DNA of 64,000 nucleotides from Gammaproteobacteria bacterium (GTDB lineage: Bacteria; Pseudomonadota; Gammaproteobacteria; Berkiellales; Berkiellaceae), in NCBI GenBank assembly GCA_016191245.1, contig JACPOY010000009.1:62001-126000 (forward strand). Direction: 5' to 3'. The stretch's first letter is position 1; each line of letters opens with the position of its first letter. Positions 59,151 through 64,000 of this stretch are shown in pieces. The notes below the pieces were generated by a model. It did not search any database and was not told the DNA's origin. It saw nothing but the letters and a program-made list of their open reading frames with translations. Both the position numbers and the translations under genes were made by a program.

Positions 59151-59235
59151 GCGGAAATTATGATAAATAATGCGGGCTTTTTTACAGTATAAATATACTG
59201 ACAAGTGTATAAATTTTTTAGACTAGTAATATAGT

Positions 59236-61038
59236 TTATCTTAAAAAATAAAATAAACTTAATGACTGAATTTTGATAAAGCTTTGCTGAGCGGCTTCTA
59301 AAGCGAAAGTAAATTGTGAGAGCTGAGTAATGGCTTGGCTATAATCAAGATCTTCAACCTTGCTCAAGTTTTGCTGAGCAATTAATTGTAAAGCACTATT
59401 AAAACTCATTTGGCTTTCGACAATATTTAATCTTGCACCTACTTTGGCTCTGGTTTGTAATAAAATTCCTTCAGCAAAATCAAGGCTATCTAAGCCTACG
59501 CCAATTTGGTAGCTTAATTCTTCCGAAGATAAGGCCCCCTTAATACTATTAATAAGGTTATTTAAAGAATTGAAAATATCTTCTGTTGCAAGTTGTTGTA
59601 ATTCAATACCAAACACATCACCAGCATTTGGCATGCCCGTAATATTCACTCTCACTCCTGCAAACTCGATATTTTGTCCAGAAGTAAATACAACATTGCT
59701 AAATCCTGTCAATGGCTGATTAGTAGAATCATCTATTATATTAAACGTTGTGCCACCGGCATTAAAGACGATTGAAAATTTACCCGCAACATTCGTCACG
59801 TTATCAATAATCACGGGCGTTGCAATGACACCTGTGCCAGTATTATTCACGACAGGATACGTACCACGCACAAGACCTGCATATTGAGGAAATGCCCCTC
59901 CTATCATGACATCGTTATGATCACGCAATGTAACAGTCCCGTTTTGTACTTGATCTAAAGGACCTGAGGTCAAATCAAAATTGGCAAATGAGGCTGTGGC
60001 TGTACCGTTGGTTTGTAATTGAACATTTCTACCATCAGTGGCAGTAAAAATGATTGCCGTACCCGCCCCCCCTGGTTGTGAAGCCGTCACCCCTGTGAGA
60101 GTGGATACAGCATTGACAGAGGTTAACAAGGAGCTTTCGGTTCCAGTTGTATCAATAATCGCCACACCATTAATGCTAAATTGATTTCCTGCTAAAGTAT
60201 TAGGCGTATAAATGCCCATATTAACTGACGTTGGGTTAGCAATGGCCTCTACACCATGTAACGCAAATTGGCTATTGATAGCAAAAGCTATTGCAATGGC
60301 ACTGGCCATACTATCTGTGGTTGAGATATTGTCACTCACCGCAGCAGGAATACTTACATTGTTAATGGATAAATCATTTGTGCCCAAAGGAATCAATGAT
60401 CCTGAATTCACCAGGGCACCAGCTGTACCCACAAGGGAAACATAACCATTAAAAGCATTCGCCACCACGCGATCTGAGGGAACATTGAAAAATATTTCCT
60501 TGCCAGAATCTGATACTGGCACTAGCGTACTTTCACCTAGCATGATAGAACGCTGACCATTATCACCTGCATAAATATAATTACCCACACTATCTGTTAA
60601 AACGGGCTGTTGATTTTGGTTAAAGCCGGAAAAAATATAATCCCCACTTGCTGCGCGCGTATTTGCTAAGCTTTGAAGCTCTAATAATCTTTCACTCATT
60701 TCAGTTGCGATAGCATCTCTATCACCTGGACTTAAACTGCCATTACCTGCAGAAATAGCTAATTCTTTTAATCGGTGATATATATTTGTAATCGAGCTTA
60801 AAATAGAATCTTCATATTCCAAGTCACTATCTGCTGTTTGAACATTTTTGAGAAACTGATCAATCTTAGTTATCTCATAACGATAACTTAAAGTCTTCAT
60901 TGCACCAATAGGATCTTCAGCAGGTGATAATATTTTTTTGCCAGAAGCGATTTTAGCTTGTGTATTATTAATTAAGGTTTGTTGTTGCGTAAAAATATCA
61001 ATTGAGCGCTGAAAAAAATCTAATGTTGATACTCGCAT
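59236..61038 (-). CDS. flgL: Hook-filament junction protein FlgL (600 aa, enlarged)
   Basis: MRVSTLDFFQRSIDIFTQQQTLINNTQAKIASGKKILSPAEDPIGA; C-terminal YSQAITQLSQFTFALEAAQQSFIKIQSLSLFYFL. Confidence 0.96.
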   Translation of the reverse strand: MRVSTLDFFQRSIDIFTQQQTLINNTQAKIASGKKILSPAEDPIGAMKTLSYRYEITKIDQFLKNVQTADSDLEYEDSILSSITNIYHRLKELAISAGNGSLSPGDRDAIATEMSERLLELQSLANTRAASGDYIFSGFNQNQQPVLTDSVGNYIYAGDNGQRSIMLGESTLVPVSDSGKEIFFNVPSDRVVANAFNGYVSLVGTAGALVNSGSLIPLGTNDLSINNVSIPAAVSDNISTTDSMASAIAIAFAINSQFALHGVEAIANPTSVNMGIYTPNTLAGNQFSINGVAIIDTTGTESSLLTSVNAVSTLTGVTASQPGGAGTAIIFTATDGRNVQLQTNGTATASFANFDLTSGPLDQVQNGTVTLRDHNDVMIGGAFPQYAGLVRGTYPVVNNTGTGVIATPVIIDNVTNVAGKFSIVFNAGGTTFNIIDDSTNQPLTGFSNVVFTSGQNIEFAGVRVNITGMPNAGDVFGIELQQLATEDIFNSLNNLINSIKGALSSEELSYQIGVGLDSLDFAEGILLQTRAKVGARLNIVESQMSFNSALQLIAQQNLSKVEDLDYSQAITQLSQFTFALEAAQQSFIKIQSLSLFYFLR

Positions 61039-61040
61039 GA

Positions 61041-63713
61041 TTAACCACCAATTGCTTTTAATATTGAATCAAAAACGCCCCTTGCAATAACAATTATCTG
61101 AGCTGTCGCCTGATATGCTTGCTCAAATTTAAGTAAATTTGCAGCTTCTTCGTCAATATTTACACCTGAGATCTCATTTCTTCTTGCCTCAATGGCATGC
61201 AAAATTCCCGCTCTTGAATCCATATTTATTTGTGCTTGCGAGGCCTGACCACCCATGGAGCCCACAAATTGAGAATACGCATCTTGAAATGTCGCTGATT
61301 TATTCACCATCGATTTTGAAAATTGCAAATTCGTGATTAATAAACCATTTCGATTATCACCAGTTGCATCTTCATTAAATCCTATTGTAAATACATCTCC
61401 GATTTGGGCGACACCATTAATAGAAATTCTGTAACCAGGATCATAAATATACGTAGGATTTGGACCAGGCAATGTTTTATCCACCACTCCTGAAATAGGG
61501 AAAATATTATTTTTCCTATTAGTAGGATTATATTGTTGAATTGGACCTAATTGATTGCCCGGAATACCTTGACTAATATCGTAGACAACGTATTGGGTAG
61601 GAGAAATAAACTCAATTCTAATGGGAGGCGTTAATTCACCCGCTTTGCTAAAGGCATTTCCTAATACTGTCGAACTGCCAAGGGGAACCCCGGAGGTATC
61701 TGTAATTTCCATGACAGTAATTTGTGCAGAGCCTTTATTTGAAAGTGATGCATCAACTTTTACAGGTAATCCCATAGCTAGCGTTAATGGATCAGATAGC
61801 TCAAATCTAAAATCACGTGCGCCTGTTCTTGTCGGCTGAATAAAAAATGAATCACCCGCAACAAATGTGCCAGATTCAATATTCAACGTAAAACCATCGA
61901 CTGAAAAGTTAGGACTAGCCGATTGCGCAACCAAGGTATAATCAGGAACTCTTCTTAAGGTGTATAATGCACCATCATATGATAATTGATAATCATATGT
62001 GGTTAAACTTGTATAAATTGTAGGAAAACTACCGGCTGTAAACCCTTCTGAGCTTGGGCTTATGCCGCCAATAACAATGGAACTTGGTTGTTGAGAAACC
62101 AATTTAATACTTGCTTTTATCACTTTATCCAAAGCCGGGCCTGCATTCATATCAAAATACGTAAAGCTAGATGCAGCGCTATTGACCGTTTTTGTTAATT
62201 GGATATTTCGTCCATCACTGGCCACTAAGGTAATATTCATATTACCATCACCAACAGCGGTTACCCCTGTTAGTGAAGAGACAGCATTAATATCTTGCAA
62301 AATGATAGTCTCATTAATACCTGTGGAAATAATATCAACGCCATTAATCCTTAAATTTCCTGCTGCTAATGCACCAGGTGTAAATGTGCCTAAATAGGCT
62401 ACCGTTGATTGTGGAATGGCTGTCACTAAATGCGAGGTAGATTGAGAATTAATTGCTTTGGATATTGCAATTGCGCTAGATAACGCATCCGATGTCGAGA
62501 CAGTATCATCACTTGCAATGGTTGGTCGGATAGTAAAGCCATTAATATTTAATATACCCACCCCAAGTGGAGGCAATGTTCCTGCATCGACAATATTAGA
62601 AGCTGATGAATAGACTGTTGAAATATCAGGTTCTGGATTAATCGGATTGATACTCACACCAATAACAGCGTTACCGGAATTATTTCTATTTTGTATTGCT
62701 CTACCTGTTCTTGCCGTATAGTCATTAGGATCATTGAACATATTTGTTCCTAAATTCCCATTGAGATCTATACCTTGAGTATGTTGCTCATTAAAGGTCA
62801 TCGCTATTGATATCGCGATACGACCAATAGCATTTAATGCTTGAGGAATGATTGTATCGCGAACACTGATTAATCCACCGATATCACCCCCACTAAAACT
62901 ATTGGTAATATCCTGACTAAAGGAACCATTGCTGATAACAATATCGGTTTTGATTGCATCTAATGGATTAGGTTTGGTAGACAAATTTGTTACATGCTCA
63001 CCAATAACCAAGCTTTGACCATTGCCAATAAAAATATTTAAGGCACCATTATCTTGAGCTGAGGTAGATATTCCAACATATTTTGATAACGTTAGGAGGA
63101 GATCTTCACGTTGATCGAGCAAATCATTTGGTGCTGCGGCAAAATTGGTAATACCCAAATTCTGAATTCTAAAATTAATATCCGCAATTTGATGTGCTAG
63201 GTTGTTAATAGTGGTTACATCTTCAACAATTTGCGCATTCGTAACTGCAAATTGATTCGTGATTAAAGTATTTAATTCATTAAGACGATTTTCTAATATT
63301 TCATTTTGTGTCAGAAATATTTGACGCCCAGGAATCGAACCTGGATCATTGGTGACTTCCTGCAATGAGTTAAAGATATTATTCAATCCATCTGTAATAC
63401 CTAATGAAGGATCAGCTAAGATCAAATCAATTTGTTTAATAACATCATTATATGATTGTGATTCACTTAGATTGGATTGTTGAAGCCGTAATGATTGCAC
63501 AACAAAGTCATTGACGATTCTTTCTGTGCCTGTGACATGCACCCCAGAGCCAGAGTAAAAATTGCCCATTCGCGTAGAGGGCAATGTATCTAATATAGTC
63601 ACTTGGCGATTATACCCGGGGGTGCTCGCATTCGCTATATTATTAGCGATGGTATCTAATGACTTCTGGGCCGCTAATAGCCCGGAAGTACCAATAGTCA
63701 GTAACTCACCCAT
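61041..63713 (-). CDS. flgK: Hook-associated protein FlgK (890 aa, enlarged)
   Basis: LLTIGTSGLLAAQKSLDTIANNIANASTPGYNRQ; C-terminal GVNIDEEAANLLKFEQAYQATAQIIVIARGVFDSILKAIGG. Confidence 0.97.
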   Translation of the reverse strand: MGELLTIGTSGLLAAQKSLDTIANNIANASTPGYNRQVTILDTLPSTRMGNFYSGSGVHVTGTERIVNDFVVQSLRLQQSNLSESQSYNDVIKQIDLILADPSLGITDGLNNIFNSLQEVTNDPGSIPGRQIFLTQNEILENRLNELNTLITNQFAVTNAQIVEDVTTINNLAHQIADINFRIQNLGITNFAAAPNDLLDQREDLLLTLSKYVGISTSAQDNGALNIFIGNGQSLVIGEHVTNLSTKPNPLDAIKTDIVISNGSFSQDITNSFSGGDIGGLISVRDTIIPQALNAIGRIAISIAMTFNEQHTQGIDLNGNLGTNMFNDPNDYTARTGRAIQNRNNSGNAVIGVSINPINPEPDISTVYSSASNIVDAGTLPPLGVGILNINGFTIRPTIASDDTVSTSDALSSAIAISKAINSQSTSHLVTAIPQSTVAYLGTFTPGALAAGNLRINGVDIISTGINETIILQDINAVSSLTGVTAVGDGNMNITLVASDGRNIQLTKTVNSAASSFTYFDMNAGPALDKVIKASIKLVSQQPSSIVIGGISPSSEGFTAGSFPTIYTSLTTYDYQLSYDGALYTLRRVPDYTLVAQSASPNFSVDGFTLNIESGTFVAGDSFFIQPTRTGARDFRFELSDPLTLAMGLPVKVDASLSNKGSAQITVMEITDTSGVPLGSSTVLGNAFSKAGELTPPIRIEFISPTQYVVYDISQGIPGNQLGPIQQYNPTNRKNNIFPISGVVDKTLPGPNPTYIYDPGYRISINGVAQIGDVFTIGFNEDATGDNRNGLLITNLQFSKSMVNKSATFQDAYSQFVGSMGGQASQAQINMDSRAGILHAIEARRNEISGVNIDEEAANLLKFEQAYQATAQIIVIARGVFDSILKAIGG

Positions 63714-63720
63714 TAGTACA

Positions 63721-64000
63721 CTACCTTATGAATCTTTCATAGATGGATAAAACTTTTTCTACATAGTTAGGATCGGTTGCATAACCTGCTTGATGGAGCT
63801 CGGTTAAAAAGGATTTTGGATTATTCACATTTTCTAAGGCTTTTTCATAACGCTTCGATTTCACTAACAGAATAAAATCTTCAAAGCTTTCTCTATAGGA
63901 TGGATAGGCTTTAAAGGTAGCATTTTCAACATGAGCTTCGGTGTTGTTATATTCCAAGGTTTTCGCCAACACTCTCTCTCCATCCCATTTAGCTAATGCT
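63721..64000 (-). CDS. flgJ: C-terminal part of flagellar peptidoglycan hydrolase FlgJ; continues beyond window
   Basis: Open frame to the window edge: ALAKWDGERVLAKTLEYNNTEAHVENATFKAYPSYRESFEDFILLVKSKRYEKALENVNNPKSFLTELHQAGYATDPNYVEKVLSIYERFIR*. The track's start at 63972 is an internal GTG. Confidence 0.92.
   Translation of the reverse strand, partial: ALAKWDGERVLAKTLEYNNTEAHVENATFKAYPSYRESFEDFILLVKSKRYEKALENVNNPKSFLTELHQAGYATDPNYVEKVLSIYERFIR

Noticed and set aside
1-64000. CRISPR arrays, tRNA/rRNA genes, insertion sequences/transposases, prophage
   Set aside because: Looked for regular spaced repeats, tRNA-like cloverleaf regions and transposase or phage proteins; none seen by eye.

Overview
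AT-rich gammaproteobacterial chromosome segment. The gene content and ankyrin, Sel1 and ubiquitin/SUMO-like signatures suggest an intracellular Legionellales/Berkiella-like lineage, but the taxonomy is only inferred. The left ~25 kb holds housekeeping genes: the uraA 3' end, terC, a kefF-kefC pair, a DnaQ-like exonuclease, Ppx/GppA, ttcA, AsmA and Sel1-repeat genes, a YheT-type hydrolase, cysZ, a complete ccmABCDEFGHI cytochrome c maturation operon on the minus strand, and sohB. These are interspersed with lineage-specific, effector-like proteins. From ~27 kb to the window end is an almost continuous minus-strand flagellar cluster: flgJ-flgK-flgL-fliC-flaG-fliD-fliS-fliT?-flrA-flrB-flrC-fliEFGHIJ-[giant gene]-STAS-HPt-fliKLMNOPQR-flhB-flhA-flhF-flhG-fliA. 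Main points of interest: (1) a 1588-aa multidomain ankyrin protein between fliJ and the STAS/HPt genes, with a HAD-like N-terminus, a possible macro-like region and an apparent CE-clan (Ulp1-like) cysteine protease signature H-x15-N...Q-x5-C; (2) a 278-aa protein with a canonical-looking SUMO-interacting motif (VIDLTLDES), two basic NLS-like patches and a MIU/UIM-like C-terminus; (3) an HsbA/HptB-like partner-switching pair lacking the HsbR-type regulator between them; (4) a FleQ/FlrA-type regulator lacking its N-terminal domain and the LFRS c-di-GMP switch; (5) a homologous ~190-aa insertion domain shared by FlgK and FlgL; (6) a REP-like repeat that supplies the CcmH C-terminus; (7) small genes missing from the ORF track (ccmD and a 39-aa membrane peptide); (8) good sigma-28 and sigma-54 promoter matches; (9) no chemotaxis genes next to fliA. 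No searches were run. All family assignments come from reading motifs and from memory of the families.
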